A stretch of DNA of 64,000 bases from Emydura subglobosa (Eukaryota > Chordata > Testudines > Chelidae): the NCBI GenBank assembly GCA_007922225.1, contig ML680086.1, positions 12,376,540 to 12,440,539 on the forward strand. Reading direction: 5' to 3'. A program made the translations under genes and the position numbers. The notes beneath the pieces were generated by a model, which saw only the letters and a list, made by a program, of their open reading frames with translations, had not been told where the DNA came from and ran no database searches. Shown piece after piece: positions 32,421-43,925 of this stretch (positions are counted from its first letter, which is position 1; every line of letters starts with the position of its first letter).

Positions 32421-34667
32421 ATACCTCTGGCCAAAGCTCAAAGAGAGCTTAACTTTAAAACATCTTACTTTGGTGGCTTGTCCTTACTGAGCAAGTTTCT
32501 AATGTTCAAGAATGTGCAGCATGAAATTTCTGCCAGGCTTTATTTGTGTGTGACTCCATAGTCCTGTATCAAGGGATTCTGTGACTCTATAGAAAGGCTC
32601 AATTTAAAAACTAGGGTTTCAAATTTCTTTCGTACCCCTTTAAAAGAAACAAAGAAGGAACTGAACTGCAAAACTTCTGTTAATGCAACTTCAAAAATTG
32701 CAATTTTTAAACAGCGAAAGGAAGGAAATACAACGTTTTCACATGACCATTAATATTGCCATATTATACATACCGCATTGCCAGGTCTCAAGATTTTCTT
32801 GTGGTAATCTTAAAGCCCCATCTCCTGGAGTCCTGTGACTTTCTAGCCCTTATGCTTGCAGAGGAATGCTTGAAAACTTGACCCCAGTGCATCTTAAATG
32901 CTCAGATACCAGAAGACAAACACAAAGAAATCAACAAATTAATAATTTTTAAAGCCAAACTTAAGATTTTTTCTAGATGCTTAATACTGGCAATACTGCC
33001 CTGGCCTCAGTTGTGCAAACCTTACTTCTGGTATTGAGCACTTACCTGGGTCATTCCATTACAGCCACTATAGGGTTGTACAATTGGACACTATGTTTAT
33101 TAAGGTAAGGCTCAGTATTGCCCTGTGCTGAATTCCAGAAGAGAGAAGACACCGCTCTTCTCTCTGTGCAAGCAGTAGGGCAGGATCCCCCTCCCCCACC
33201 CCATAATACTAGAGGGCTTGACCAGATGGCCAGTTTGTGCCAGTCCTTGCACCACCTCCCCAGGGGAATGTGGGCCAGGGGTAAGGAATCATGACAAGTC
33301 CCCCACAGCTGGCTAGCATGAATGCTGTTGTCAGCAGCAAGTACTAGCCTGGAGTGCACAGTGCGCCTGCTTGCAGCAGAAGCAAAGTGAATTCCACAGC
33401 ACGGTGCTGTGGCCCTGCCCCTGCAATGCTGCGCTGGCTCATGGCAGCAGAGGGCACCCAGAACAGGTCTGCTCTCCCTTGTTGCACTGACCTGATTAGC
33501 AACTGAAAATGCAGCTGAGCCCATGGTGCTGTGCAAACCTTCATGTTCATATTTCTTGACTGCTTGGAGTTTATCTTCACAATGTTAACATGGCATTAAT
33601 CTGGAGGTGAGGGAGGCTGTTCCCTTCACAGTATAGTTTCATTTGCACCAATGGGAGGAACACTTCCTATCAGCTGGACTATCGCTGCCTTCCCCTCCCT
33701 GCCCTACACTTCAGTGATCATAATCCTTGACTGCTAACTGGGCTGTCCCTATCATTTGCCAGACTCCAAAGAGCTGCAAGTTATTAACTTCCTGAAGGGC
33801 TGTGCCAGGCACATAGCATATGCTAGACATCCATACGCAGATGAGGTCAGTTAGGGCCAGTGAGGCATGAGAAACCAGGGCTTCGGTAGAAGGAGGCTAA
33901 AGAATCTCAGCAAGCTGGTCGGATGGGGTAATGCAGGCGATGTTAGCAGCTTGCTAATGTTCCCTGCAGTGTTCACAGGTCAACACCATAGGTCAAGGAA
34001 ATTAAGAACTGTTTTCTTCAGGAAATGGAAGGCAAGGAGGGTTAGATAAATGCAGCTTGTAAGGTATGGCCTGAGAGAGGGGCAAGGGAAAAGCTTCACT
34101 TCAGTCTCTGCCTGACTAGCTGGGACCCACCATCTGTCCACTTTTTACCTGGGATTCTCCCCATGCTGGGTTGAAATGCACTTCATTAATCAAAAGCAAA
34201 CTTGCCCAATGACACAAGGCATTGGAAGCAGCTGATTCATGGCCCAGCCAAAAACCCTGGGAGGAGGGAAGAGGGCTTGCCTTTGAACCAGGCTCTGTAA
34301 GCATATGGTGGGACATGTACTTTAGGACTTGATCCATATGGTCCATTTCATGGCCATGTGCTTTAGGTTTTTGGTTTTTTTTTAATCAGGATGAGTCCAT
34401 GATCCTACTCCTCCTCTTGCTGCTGTAATTACATTTGCTTGTGCTACTGGAGATAAAGCAACCAGGTTAGAAATGAACTTCTGCCTGCTCAGTGGCATCC
34501 TTCAGCTCTTTCTCATCCCATGCATTTAACGTGGGAGGATCGCAGTCCAAGTTAATGATCTTTAATTCTATTAGGTTACATTTCTCCTTCTTGTTGCCTA
34601 ATGAGTGGCTATGAAGCAGAGTTTTGTTGATGTTAGGGTTGGGAGAGATTCACCAGCGTGTTTATAT
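32421..34667. other. Non-coding stretch with a GC-rich part
   Basis: 33,120-33,540 is GC-rich and holds a minus-strand open frame of about 160 codons (33,051-33,536). Its translation has no recognisable domain, no signal peptide and no splice context, so I treat it as chance. There is no named repeat in this interval. Confidence 0.45.
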
Positions 34668-34752
34668 AAACGTTAACTAATCCTCAAAATACCCCCGGAG
34701 GTCGGTAATTAAATCCTTTTATCCCATTTCACGGGAGACAGAGTTTTGAAAA
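34668..34752 (-). mobile_element. MIR SINE fragment, minus strand
   Basis: ACGTTAACTAATCCTCAAAAT resembles the MIR end, followed by CCCCCGGAGGTCGGTAATT and TTTTATCCCATTTCACGGG with AGACAGAGTTTTGA. The part from the polymerase III boxes is absent. Confidence 0.6.
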
Positions 34753-36504
34753 AGAGTGGCCCAAATTGTGTCCTCATTTACACCCTTCCGGTCTCCTACC
34801 AAGTGGATCAGAGTTTGACCCAAGATTTGTAGGTGAAATAATATGCCATCAGTCACTCTTTGTATTCCCTTTGGTATTGTGTTGAATATTTTGGCTTCAG
34901 TAAGTGATTATTTCCTTGTATTGTGTCTCCATACAGACAAAGCAAAATGTGCTTTCAGATTAAAATGAATCACTTTAGATTAAGGAAAACAGCAAGAAAG
35001 GACAAAAGCAAACTCTTCAGAAGAGAGCATTGTGTGTGTGTCTCCAACAGACGCCTGAAAATAAAATGGCTGTGGAACTCTGCACATGGGGAAAGTTCTT
35101 GGGGATGGGTGGGAAATTAAAGGTGAATTACAGACAACAAGACATAGCTATATTCACCTAAAAGGTTTGTTTTTCTCCTCCTCAGTTCTTTAGTTTGCAA
35201 TAGGTCTAGAATGCAGATTTCTTTCATGCTTTTAGGACAAAGAAGAGAACAGAAGTTCATATCTCTGAGTCTAAGAAGTTTATGGTCAAATTTTCATGCC
35301 CATTTTTCTTTGTTGCCCTTGCTAATCCAATTAATAACAATCCAATGTTTTATTGTATTTCCAGAGTTCTAATCTTTATAACAAAAAGATTCCTGTTTTG
35401 TTTTTGTGATACTAAAATGTAGTTCCATGGGAAGTTCATTGCATACGGAACCACTGGCTAATGAGACTATTCTTCTGAGGATTCACCCCAGTAATTAAAT
35501 GCATATTCCCCACTTTTCATTCACGGGGAATGAGCAGATTGAGTGCTTCCTGCATGAATTGATAACATCTGTGAGTTACTCCAGGGGACTTGTGGGGAAT
35601 ATGTATGCCTTTATTGCAGAGTGGTAACTCATGTTAACAAACTTAGAAGTCAATGGGAGTTTTGCCTGAGCATGATACTCTGGCTTCTTAATGATTTTAT
35701 CACGGGAGTTTTTACAATCACAAAATTCCCAGACATTGGGAAGCCCCAGTGTCCACAAGGGATGGATAAAATGTTTTTGTTTTTTTTTTTAAATAAGAAC
35801 TGCCCCCAAACCTTTGTCTAAAACTTGACCTGAACACTTTTTTAGTATGAAAAAGATAGTAAAATTTATTTGTCATTTTCAATATTTATATTTTCTCTGA
35901 ATTTCTTGACTGTGGAGATGAAAGTGCTAAAATATTGCATGAGAGGCTGATGTTGTTGATTCCACAGAAAGCATTACAAATCTGAAAAGAGAACCAGTTT
36001 CCATGAAATTTTAGAGACCATTTTCCAGACTGAAGAGGTTAGAAATACAGCAGGTTGGGAATGTCTTTCTAACAGAAAATAGTTTATGCAAAATCAAAAT
36101 TTTCTACATTGGACATGTAGCACAACCGAGAGAGGAGAATAACTATGAGGTACGTGCACTACAATTCCCACGAGGCACCACAGCAGCTCAGGCGGCTGCA
36201 GTTCGGCTGTGAACCAGATCTAAATGGATTCAGCTTGGGAATGTCAAAGCATGTGGTTTCTCAGTTGGAAATGTCAAAGCTAAACATTCAACACTTGAGC
36301 TGAAATTGTTCTAAACTTTGTGTTGCACAAAAATATCTAGCTAGATCATCCTGATTTGGGATGAAAAAGAATGTTGAAATATTGGTATTTCCATTCTCTG
36401 GGAATTTCCTATTTTTGACCAGCTGTAGTTAGAAAACTGGGAGCTTATGCAAAAGGGTCCCCTCCAGCTTCAAAATTTAAGGCTTATTCATTTATCTATC
36501 GTAA
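34753..36504. other. Non-coding stretch, nothing firm
   Basis: No gene. At 35,646-35,670 GAAGTCAATGGGAGTTTTGCC is the clearest instance of the recurring short motif. The remainder is AT-leaning with T runs near 35,779 and no named family. Confidence 0.5.
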
Positions 36505-36628
36505 GTACTTATGACTCCCATTACTATGGTTTCTGAGCACTTCACAATACCCTTGAGAGGCAGGGAAATAAATCTAGGTTTCCTGAATTGCAGGTTCGCC
36601 CTCTGAACCATCCTTCCTCTCCTTCAGC
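36505..36628 (-). mobile_element. MIR SINE, minus strand, internally deleted
   Basis: Begins CCCATTACTATGGTTTCTGAG, then CACTTCACAATACCC, GAGAGGCAGGGAAATA, and ends CCTCTGAACCATCCTTCCTC at the tRNA-like head. This is the sauropsid MIR variant. The usual ACAGATGGGG and GCCCAAGGTC blocks between are deleted or lost. Confidence 0.7.
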
Positions 36629-36944
36629 ATTAGCAGACACACAAGGTGGAAGCCACAGTTGGCTTTTCCAACAATGGGAGATCAGAACAGGTGTGGGGCT
36701 TCGTTGTGATTTTGTATGAAAGCAAAGGATGTTCATTGAATCCCTAGTAGCCATGACAGTCACTGCCCCACTCAGGTTCATGTGAAAACTTTTTCATTAT
36801 GCTTCCAGGACAAACCAGGTTGTATTTAATATTCTGAAGAAAGTTGCATTGTACCTACAGACAGGCAAATCATAAAAAGCATCACCTCTTTTTCTATTAC
36901 AGCAAGCCTGGACAGGATTTTGGATACTGGGAAAAACTTTTGAG
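36629..36944. other. Non-coding gap
   Basis: Sequence between a MIR and a CR1 end, with nothing recognisable. Confidence 0.55.
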
Positions 36945-37164
36945 TATTAAGTTGGATATTAGGAAAAACTTTTTCACTAGGAGGGTTGTGAAGCACTGGA
37001 ATGGGTTACCTAGGGAAGTGGTGGAATCTCCATCCTTAGAGGTTTTTAAGGCCTGGCTTGACAAATCTCTGGCTCTGATGATTTAGTTGGGGTTGGTCCT
37101 GCTTTGAGCAGGGGGTTGGACTAGATGACCTTCTGAGGTCCCTTCCAATCCTAATATTCTGATT
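36945..37164 (+). mobile_element. CR1 LINE 3' end, severely 5'-truncated
   Basis: The open segment to 37,086 encodes the last ORF2 block, [19 protein letters not shown] followed by [17 protein letters not shown], with the natural stop at 37,084-37,086. It continues into GTTGGGGTTGGTCCTGC, TTGAGCAGGGGGTTGGACTAG and TCTGAGGTCCCTTCC, and ends CTAATATTCTGATT. It is the same subfamily as the large CR1 at 1,690 and close to intact here. The tail matches the one shared with turtle SINEs, so an adjoining SINE was looked for, but the upstream sequence is ORF2 and not a tRNA-like head. Confidence 0.92.
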
Positions 37165-37574
37165 TACCAAGCATAGTTGGACTGTAGAGGTCAAAACTAG
37201 TTGTTTTATTTTAATAATCCTCCTCATGTGGGATGCATCCTTAAAACAAAGCAAAAGAAATCAAGGTAAAGGGCAAGGCCAGTAGGCTATGTAAGATGTG
37301 TTGTGACCGGACACATCCTGGAATGTCTTTTAACTGGTTATGGTGTGCTGGGTTCCGAGTAAATGGCAACCAGAAAAACAGCTGCCTTTTATGGCTATGG
37401 GAATATCCATCCATTCTGTCCACCCCTGGCAGAATTTGATAGGAATTTTGGAAGAGTTCGTGCATTAGAAGTTCACGTTGCCCTGAGCAGGAGGAATAAA
37501 ATTCCAGGGCGTCTGTCATTTGTCCTTCTTTTGCCACTTGGCAAGGATGTGAAATGTGAACCAAACTGAGCTGA
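37165..37574. other. Non-coding gap
   Basis: No named repeat or exon. Minus-strand open frames of about 70-107 codons show no motif. Confidence 0.55.
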
Positions 37575-37830
37575 AAGTGTCTCCTGCGTCGGGCCTTGAT
37601 TCACACTTGCTTTAATTCACTGCAATGAAAAATGGGCTGGTGTCCTACTGTGAATTTAAATACTCCCAACCCAGGAATAAATGGATCCCATGGCTCATTT
37701 ATCTTTCAGCCCTTAATTAATAGTGGTTAATTGTAGTTATGAACTGCAGTATTCCAGTCTCCAGCATCCATACATTTTATTTAATATATTCTGATTAAGG
37801 TGGAGTCAGCGAGTTGGAGAATAATTGAAA
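37575..37830. other. AT-rich homeodomain-word cluster, candidate regulatory DNA
   Basis: Contains TTTAATTCAC, GCCCTTAATTAATAGTGG, GGTTAATTGTAGTTATG, ATTTTATTTAATATATTC and GAATAATTGAAAC, with AGCTGAAAGTGTCTCCTGCG before. There is no transposon signature. These words match homeodomain-type sites, but such words are common in AT-rich DNA. Confidence 0.25.
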
Positions 37831-38354
37831 CAGCCCCTCACTATCAGCTCCCTCATGAATCCCACAAAACCCCAGCTTCCTGATGAATCCCTTCCTATGG
37901 GAAATTGAAAGGATGCTATGCCCACCCTTTTAGTGGGAAGGTTGTTTGGTGGCTAAAACATAGGACTCTTTGTAATGGTTCCATCTTAGCCCTACTTCCT
38001 ACGTGGTGTCATACATCAACTTCTTGGTATCTCTGTTTTCTAGGGCTGCATTAAGAGAGAGGCACTGCACCTACCACTGCAGTCCCTGGGATCATGTGAT
38101 GGAAACAATATCAACTTTCATTTTAAAAAGAGGTTTCTATGCCTCCTGGACGCAAAGAGATGCTTGACAATGGGAAAAGTGTAACCCATGTCTGTCTGAC
38201 TCTGCAGGCAGCCTGAAACAATAGCTCCGAGAGCAATGAACTAACCCCTTTCATCTTAACCCTGAAATCTGCAGCTGTCCTAAGGAGCGGTGGGGTTATG
38301 GTGCAGGAGTGAAGCAATGGCGGGCTTCATGAGGGGCATACTGCCTTAATTTGC
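37831..38354. other. Non-coding gap
   Basis: Nothing recognised. TTGGTATCTCTGTTTTCTAG at about 38,023 is a weak MIR-like line only. Confidence 0.5.
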
Positions 38355-38420
38355 CCTGGCCATTTCCCTTCTGTAAAATCGGAATAATACATCTCCCCTG
38401 TGCTGTTATGAGGCTTAGTT
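38355..38420 (+). mobile_element. MIR SINE fragment
   Basis: CCATTTCCCTTCTGTAAAATC, then GGAATAATACATCTCCCC, then GTGCTGTTATGAGGCTTAG matches the MIR core and downstream block. The head and tail are missing. Confidence 0.55.
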
Positions 38421-38987
38421 TTATCAGGGTTTGCATTTCCCCATTGGGATTTGTGTCTTACAAAATACTATTTTATTTTAATGAGTTTAAGGGCTTTGAT
38501 TTCAGGACATATACCAGTGAGTGTTATTTTGGGTTCAGACTTCCATTTGGATCCAGACACAATGGGGGCCCATGTAGGGTGACAGGTGTTAAACTGCACA
38601 TGCATTGCAAGATCTAAGAGCTGTTTCCTGTGAGACTTCCTGTAGGGTCATCCTCCTAGAGCCAGCCATTGTTTCTCTAAAAGATGCTATATCCACTCTG
38701 AAGCAGCATGAAGCACACGTAATATGCAGCAGAGAAGTTCCGCTCTGAAATGGATTTGAAGATAAAACCTTTCTTTAAAATGAAGTATTCATGGCTGAGC
38801 CAATCGCTCTGGCAGAGGGACATCTTGTTGGAATATCCACTTCAGTGATATGTGCTGTGGTGGGACCCTTGCATTCAATACAGACAAACTGCTTTCCTCT
38901 CTGAAATTGCTGGCTCATCAAAAGCAGAGCCATTTTATTTGTATTATGGTAGCTGTTGCAGTGAGGTGGAAGTTGGCTTACAGTGTA

Positions 38988-39236
38988 GAATCAAGTCAAT
39001 TGCAAAAGTCCCGTTGACTTTACTGCAGCCAAGATTTTATCCACAGTCTCTGCCATAAAGTTCTACACTTCTCATCCTATCAGTGAAAGTTGCTTTTTTT
39101 ACTTTCTTATTTGAATGAACAAAAATTACACTAAATCTGAGATTTTCAAAGCCTGCTGCGGAATTTAGAAGCACAACTTGCATTCATTTAAACAGGCATT
39201 GTATGTCTAAATCCCCTAGGCAGTTTTGAAAATCTT
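38988..39236. repeat. Two short fold-back repeats
   Basis: 38,988-39,040 holds ATCAAGTCAATTGCAAAAGTC and CCGTTGACTTTACTGC. 39,138-39,236 has GATTTTCAAAGCCTGC at the left and GGCAGTTTTGAAAATCT at the right as near reverse complements, with the centre unpaired. Both belong to the class of fold-back repeats seen elsewhere in the window. Confidence 0.45.
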
Positions 39237-39699
39237 CGAGACCATGTATACTTGCTGTAGCACAATGGTGGTCTATATCTGTTTGTTTGGAGTCTGAGTA
39301 CTGCTGCAATATAAATAAAAAAAAATCCCTCAAGAGCAAATCCTCCACTTCTCCCCCACATCAATGGAAGGGGTGAGAATATACTGAAATGACCACAGGG
39401 ATTACTATTAAGCTTTACATGGTGTCCTACCACATCTTTCCAGCAGTGTATATATCCCTGTGCATGGTATCTGTGCTTCCGGAAAGCAAAAGTGTAGTCA
39501 GGCAAAGAATATGCATTATGTATTCGTGTATAGGGAATAGCCATTCTTAGCACTGTACTCAAATCCTGCAGGGAAATACCCACAATTCTTAATGGCCCTG
39601 AAAACAAAAAGAAGCAGTTAACCAAATTCAGTGACTCTGCAAAGGTTTAATTTGAATGTTGCTCAAAGGTTTGTGTGTGTTCTACTATCCAGACCACTT
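39237..39699. other. Non-coding gap with a minus-strand open frame
   Basis: A minus-strand open frame of 145 codons covers 39,188-39,625. It is aromatic-rich and has no recognisable domain, so I regard it as chance. There is an A8 run at about 39,319. Confidence 0.45.
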
Positions 39700-39820
39700 T
39701 AGGTACGTCTATACTAGAATAAAAGATACCTGACCTGGGCTAGCCATGGTTGTTTAATTACTGTGTAGCCCTATGCTGCCACTCCTCCTTAATCACAGCC
39801 TTCAGGGAGCCTTCTATTGT
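39700..39820. mobile_element. MITE-like left end
   Basis: TTAGGTACGTCTATACTAG resembles the TGTCTACACT terminus of the MITEs at 25,784 and 43,926. Then TGACCTGGGCTAGCCATGG and TGTAGCCCTATGCTGCC follow. No right terminus is seen. Confidence 0.35.
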
Positions 39821-40141
39821 GAATTATGACATCTGCACTTTAGGGATATCTATGGGTTAAAGATAAGAATTTAATGCTAGCAACTTGTTAGATTTTGAGT
39901 CCTGGACGGCAAATTCTAGCTCCAAACTCTTCCCCACCAGCAACAGAACCCTTCTTTTTTTTTCTAATGTTTTAAAAATAGATACGTCTAACTAACCGCT
40001 AGTTAGGAGATGTCTGAAATAAACTTTGTGTAATTATTTTGTTTAATCTCATAAAAACTGTGACCCAACAATAATGGTACAAGATGGAACTGATTTGAGT
40101 TATGGCAACATTGCGTCATACAAGCTACTTCATACAAGCCT

Positions 40142-41168
40142 TGTGGATGGGGGGAGGCAGTAGATGTGGTATATCTGGACTTTAGTAAAGCTTTTGATAC
40201 GATCCCGCATGACCTTCTCTTAAACAAACTAGGGAAATAAAACCTAGATGGAGCTACTATAAGGTGGGTGCAAAACTGGTTGGAAAACCATTCCCAGAGA
40301 GTAGTTATCAATGGTTCACACTCATGCTGGAAGGGCATAACAAGTGGGGTTCCGCAGGGATCAGTTCTGGGTCCGGTTCTGTTCAATACTTTCATCAATG
40401 ATTTAGATAATGGCATAGAGAGTACACTTATTAAGTTTGCGGACAATACCAATCTGGGAGGGGTTGCAAGTGCTTTGGAGGACCGGATTAGAATTCAGAA
40501 TGATCTGGACAACTGGTCTGAGGTAAATAGGATGAAATTCAATAAGGACAAATGCAAAGTACTCCACTTAGGAAGGAACAATCAGTTGCACACATACAAA
40601 ATGGGAAATGACTGCCTAGGAAGGAGTACTGTGGAAAGGGATCTGGGGGTCATAGTGGACCACAAGCTAAATATGAGTCAGCAGTGTAATGGTGTTGCAA
40701 AAAAAAAGCGAACATGATTCTGGGATGTATTAGCAGGAGTGTTGTAAGTAAGACACGAGTAGTAATTCTTCCACTCTACTCCGTGCTGATTAGGCCTCAA
40801 CTGGAGTATTGAGTCCAGTTCTGAGCGTCACATTTCAGGAAAGATGGGGATAAATTGGAGAAAGTCCAGAGAAGAGCAACAAAAATGATTAAAGGTCTAG
40901 AAAACATGACCTATGAAGCAAAACTGAAAGAACTGGGTTTGTTTAGCATAGAGAAGAGAAAACTGAGAGGGGACATGATAACAGCTTTCTAGTACATAAA
41001 AAATTGTTACAAGGAGAAGGGAGAAAAATCTACTTCACTGGAGATTTTTAAGAGCAGGTTAGACAAACACCTGTCAGGGATGGTCTTGATATTCCTTAGT
41101 CCTGCCATGAGTGCAGGGGACTGGACTAGATGACCTCTCAAGGTCCCTTCCAGTCCTGTGATTCTGAT
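40142..41168 (+). mobile_element. CR1 LINE, second subfamily, truncated and deleted
   Basis: A second CR1 copy of another subfamily, starting within the reverse transcriptase. Motif A reads [20 protein letters not shown] at 40,238-40,240 interrupts the next block. An open segment of 149 codons (40,268-40,717) covers SGVPQGSVLGPVLFN and motif C as KFADNTNLGG, where the second catalytic Asp has become Asn (40,445-40,447). An expanded A run near 40,699-40,708 shifts the frame. From about 41,020 a large part of the C-terminal region is missing before TCACTGGAGATTTTTAAG. The element ends AGATGACCTCTCAAGGTCCC, then CCAGTCCTGTGATTCTGATT. It is clearly dead. Confidence 0.93.
40268..40717 (+). pseudogene. 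CR1 reverse transcriptase fragment with mutated active site
   Basis: This fragment of 149 codons holds the polymerase palm from WLENHSQRVVING to [11 protein letters not shown]. The GVPQGS motif (residues 27-32) is intact. The FADD catalytic motif reads FADN at residues 57-60, so metal binding would be lost. Both ends are artificial: the first Met stands in a continuing frame, and the last residues follow an A-run frameshift. It has no host role that I can infer. Confidence 0.85.
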
Positions 41169-41639
41169 TCATCTCAACAGTTTATAAACTGAATTGTACT
41201 GCATCTTTTTCATGATTGGGTAAAAGCACATTTCAAGTCAGCCAGGATTGCTTAGAGGGAGTTTGTGATGATTTACTAAATACAAAGAGAGCAGGTAAAG
41301 AGGTTTGACTTATTTCTCTTATTGTTTTGCATTTGCTTGTCATGCAAAGGGAAAAATTCTCCTCTTGGATTAAATAATTTAAATAATCCTAATCTAAATT
41401 GATGGCAAGAGATGCACCTGAAAAAAGTAGTGAAAGAATTGTCAATCGCTCAAATCTGGATAATAATAGATTCTCAGATGGCACTAGAGAAGTTCAAAAT
41501 GCTTTGTTAATTAAAGATTTCAGACTAATACCCCCTTAAGGTACTAGATATATAATATACATTTTAGAGATTGGAGGATCGAGGACTAGAGAAGTCAAGG
41601 TCCGAATTAGTAGGGTGTTTTGAGTGGATCCAAGTTTCT
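41169..41639. other. Non-coding gap
   Basis: No named repeat or gene between the CR1 and the composite repeat that follows. Confidence 0.55.
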
Positions 41640-41850
41640 TGTCCACTTTGAGGTTGCCTAATCTGGGCACCTAAAAATTGACCTGCCCAAAATCAGTGGT
41701 TACTCTTGAAGATTTGGCCAAGATCACCCAGGAAGTTCGTGGCAAAACTGTGCATTGATCCTCGGGACTGGATTCTGATCTTTCTTACATGACATAATTA
41801 TTATTAGTGGAATTACTCCTGATTTACCCTTGTGCAACAGACTAGCATCC
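41640..41850. repeat. Composite of fold-back repeat and MIR-like remnant
   Basis: AATCTGGGCACCTAAAAATTG belongs to the fold-back family of 55,600-55,870. GGCCAAGATCACCCAGGAAG and TTCGTGGCAAAACTGTGC resemble a minus-strand MIR. TGGATTCTGATCTTTCTTAC followed by GGAATTACTCCTGATTTACC (41,769-41,830) is one half of the CCAGATTC family. I cannot tell whether this is one old element or three. Confidence 0.45.
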
Positions 41851-42392
41851 AGGGCTCTAGACTCTCCTGTGCCTTAACCCATTTAGAGAATTATTCTTCC
41901 CCCTTGCTTTCAATAAGCATAAAAAGTTGAGATGTTTACCTGAATCTCTTTAATTTTCAAAATTGAGCTCGAGATTTCCACTTTTTCCTTGAGCTTTCCA
42001 GCATTCTCTCTTTCTGGTTGGATCGGAGAACCATATGGCAATATTTCAGCACTTCTAATTCTAGTCTCATTCAGAATACCCAGAAGTGCAAAGCAAAACA
42101 AAAGCTAACATTTTATGGAGGTTTTTTCCCTAAAGTTTCACTCAACCAGTTTGCCCATCCCTCAAAAAATGTTCTCATTTTAACATTGTAACTTTTCCCC
42201 CTTTTGTTGCACCGCTGCACAGCCCATTGTGTCATCAAGAAAAGCATCCAGGTTCTTTCCATTAAGTGCTCTATCTTGTCACTTTAAGCCAAGACTAATG
42301 GTAAAATACTTGGAAAACCTACTTGTTTGCTGAACCACCTCCTCATAGTCATTATGTGATGCTGTGGAGGAAAGGTCATAAACGTTCTATAA
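41851..42392. other. Non-coding gap
   Basis: Nothing recognised. A short run of 63 codons without a stop on the minus strand is not convincing. Confidence 0.55.
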
Positions 42393-42600
42393 TAGATTCA
42401 TAGAAAAAATTTTAAGGGCAGAAGTGACTATTATGTCCACTTTGTCTAATCACTTGCACAACACAGGCTTTAGCATTTCATCCAGTAATTTCTGCTTCAA
42501 GCCCATCACGTCATATTTTTAATATATCTAGCCAATTATAAAAGCATTCCTTCCTGACCATTTGGCAATCACTTTAAGACCCAATACATGGAATTTATTT
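42393..42600 (-). mobile_element. CR1 LINE 3' end, minus strand
   Basis: Begins TAGATTCATAGAAAAAATTTT, then AGGGCAGAAGTGACTATTATG, TTTGTCTAATCACTTGCAC, and AACACAGGCTTTAGCATTTC. This is the 3' end of an old CR1 read in reverse: the inverted TATGAATCTA terminus comes first. It is highly diverged. CATTCCTTCCTGACCATTTG (42,545) is the next block of the same family. CR1 may continue at low similarity to about 43,030 (CAAGTCTCCCTTCATTCTC and TTTTAGCCTAAACGGACC). Confidence 0.75.
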
Positions 42601-43378
42601 ACCTCTACCATTCTCTTTGTCATTTCCATAGCTACATTATTAGAGAAGGGACCAAAGTTTAGAAGTGTTCAGATGTGGGGTTTTAACTGAGGTCCATCAT
42701 CCCTGCTTGCTAGGGGTCATGAAATTTTCCAGTCCTTTTAAAATCCAGCTACTGTATTTGACTTGCTGACTGTGCAGCAGTGAATTTCTTTGGCTGTCTC
42801 TCAGTATGTGTTAGATGCATTCCTTTTAATTGTTCTAAATTTATTACCCTTTAATTTAATCAAGTCTCCCTTCATTCTCATGCAAGAGAGATGAGCTTTT
42901 ACTCTGTCCTTCATAATTTTAAATAGCTCTAACTCTCTTCCTTTTTAGCCTAAACGGACCTAGATCTTGAAGTGTCCTGTCATTGAGAAGTCTGACCTCG
43001 AATCATTTTTGTTACCTTTTTTGTGTTCTTTCTAGTCACTACTATCTCTAAGATCAGGCAAAAAAGTTGCTATGGGAATGCGATACAATACATGCACGTG
43101 CATGTGCACAACAACATAAAGTTATAGTGATCAGATGCCAGAAGTTGTGGTTTCTTATTCTGACTCTCTGCCTTAGAGGGTCTGTATTCTTTCTGGAGTA
43201 TGTGTGGAAAGATTCTCTTGATCACTGGTTCTTTAGCAATGGTTCAGAAGGAAATGCATCTTAGGGTTTTCTAAAATGCTCATCACCTTACTATCATCAG
43301 TCTAGATTTTGACTCTAGACTGGGCAGTGATTAAGTTGCTGCACTCCAGAAGCATTTCCAGAGGTCATCAGGCCTCAA
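42601..43378. other. Non-coding gap with possible CR1 remnant
   Basis: 42,830-43,030 may be a minus-strand CR1 continuation, since AATCAAGTCTCCCTTCATTC resembles the usual CAAGTCACCCCTTAACCTTC block. Support is weak. There is no gene. Confidence 0.4.
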
Positions 43379-43820
43379 GACTTGCCTACACGGAGCCGAA
43401 GCTATGCTGCTGTCACCCCGTAGTGTGTATGCATGCTACAGTGATGGAAGGAATTTTTTTGTCCTTGTAGTAGCTCCACCTCCCTGAGTGTGGTGGTAAC
43501 TAGTTTGACAAAAGCATTCTTCCATTGACCTAGCCACCTTAAACTACAGTTCTCTAGTGCAGTCAGAGCCTGTGTCGGCGTAACTATGCCAGCATAACAC
43601 CTAACATAGTCACAGCATACATTGGCAGAAGGACTTTTTCTGCTGGAATAGGAACACCATGTCCCCGAACATTGTTATCTTAGTCCTCTTCTGTCAGCAC
43701 AGCTGCATCTGCACTTGGGGTTTTGTCAGCATAGCTATGTTTTTTGGGGAAAGGGAAGTGGAGTCTTTTTTCACATTCTGACTCAACTGTATGAGTATAT
43801 TTTTAAGCATAAACCAGGCC
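43379..43820. mobile_element. MITE of a turtle-type family
   Basis: The left end is GACTTGCCTACACGGAGCC, followed by CTATGCTGCTGTCACCCCG, GTAGCTCCACCTCCCTGAG, CTTCCATTGACCTAGCCACC, TGTCGGCGTAACTATGCC and GTCAGCATAGCTATGTTTT. I recall these blocks from an abundant turtle MITE in which TCGGCATAACTA words are repeated in both orientations, flanked by TGTCTACAC termini. The right end is near GTCAGTGTCCACACTGC (43,821), so the copy is nearly complete. It has no open frame. Confidence 0.6.
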
Positions 43821-43925
43821 TGTCAGTGTCCACACTGCGGCTTCTTATAGTTTCTTAGTTGAAAGTAATATCACAAGTTAAAGTGTCTTAAACAGACAAG
43901 ACCAAGGTACCTAGTCTGAGTCTCA

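Noticed and set aside
33051..33536. Minus-strand open frame of about 160 codons in a GC-rich stretch
   Set aside because: Its translation has no recognisable domain, signal or repeat, no splice sites or promoter were seen, and GC-rich DNA gives long frames by chance.
36945..37164. A turtle tRNA-derived SINE
   Set aside because: Only the tail is shared. The upstream sequence is CR1 ORF2 coding sequence and not a tRNA-like head.
39188..39625. Minus-strand open frame of 145 codons
   Set aside because: It begins in a fold-back repeat, and its aromatic-rich translation resembles no family.
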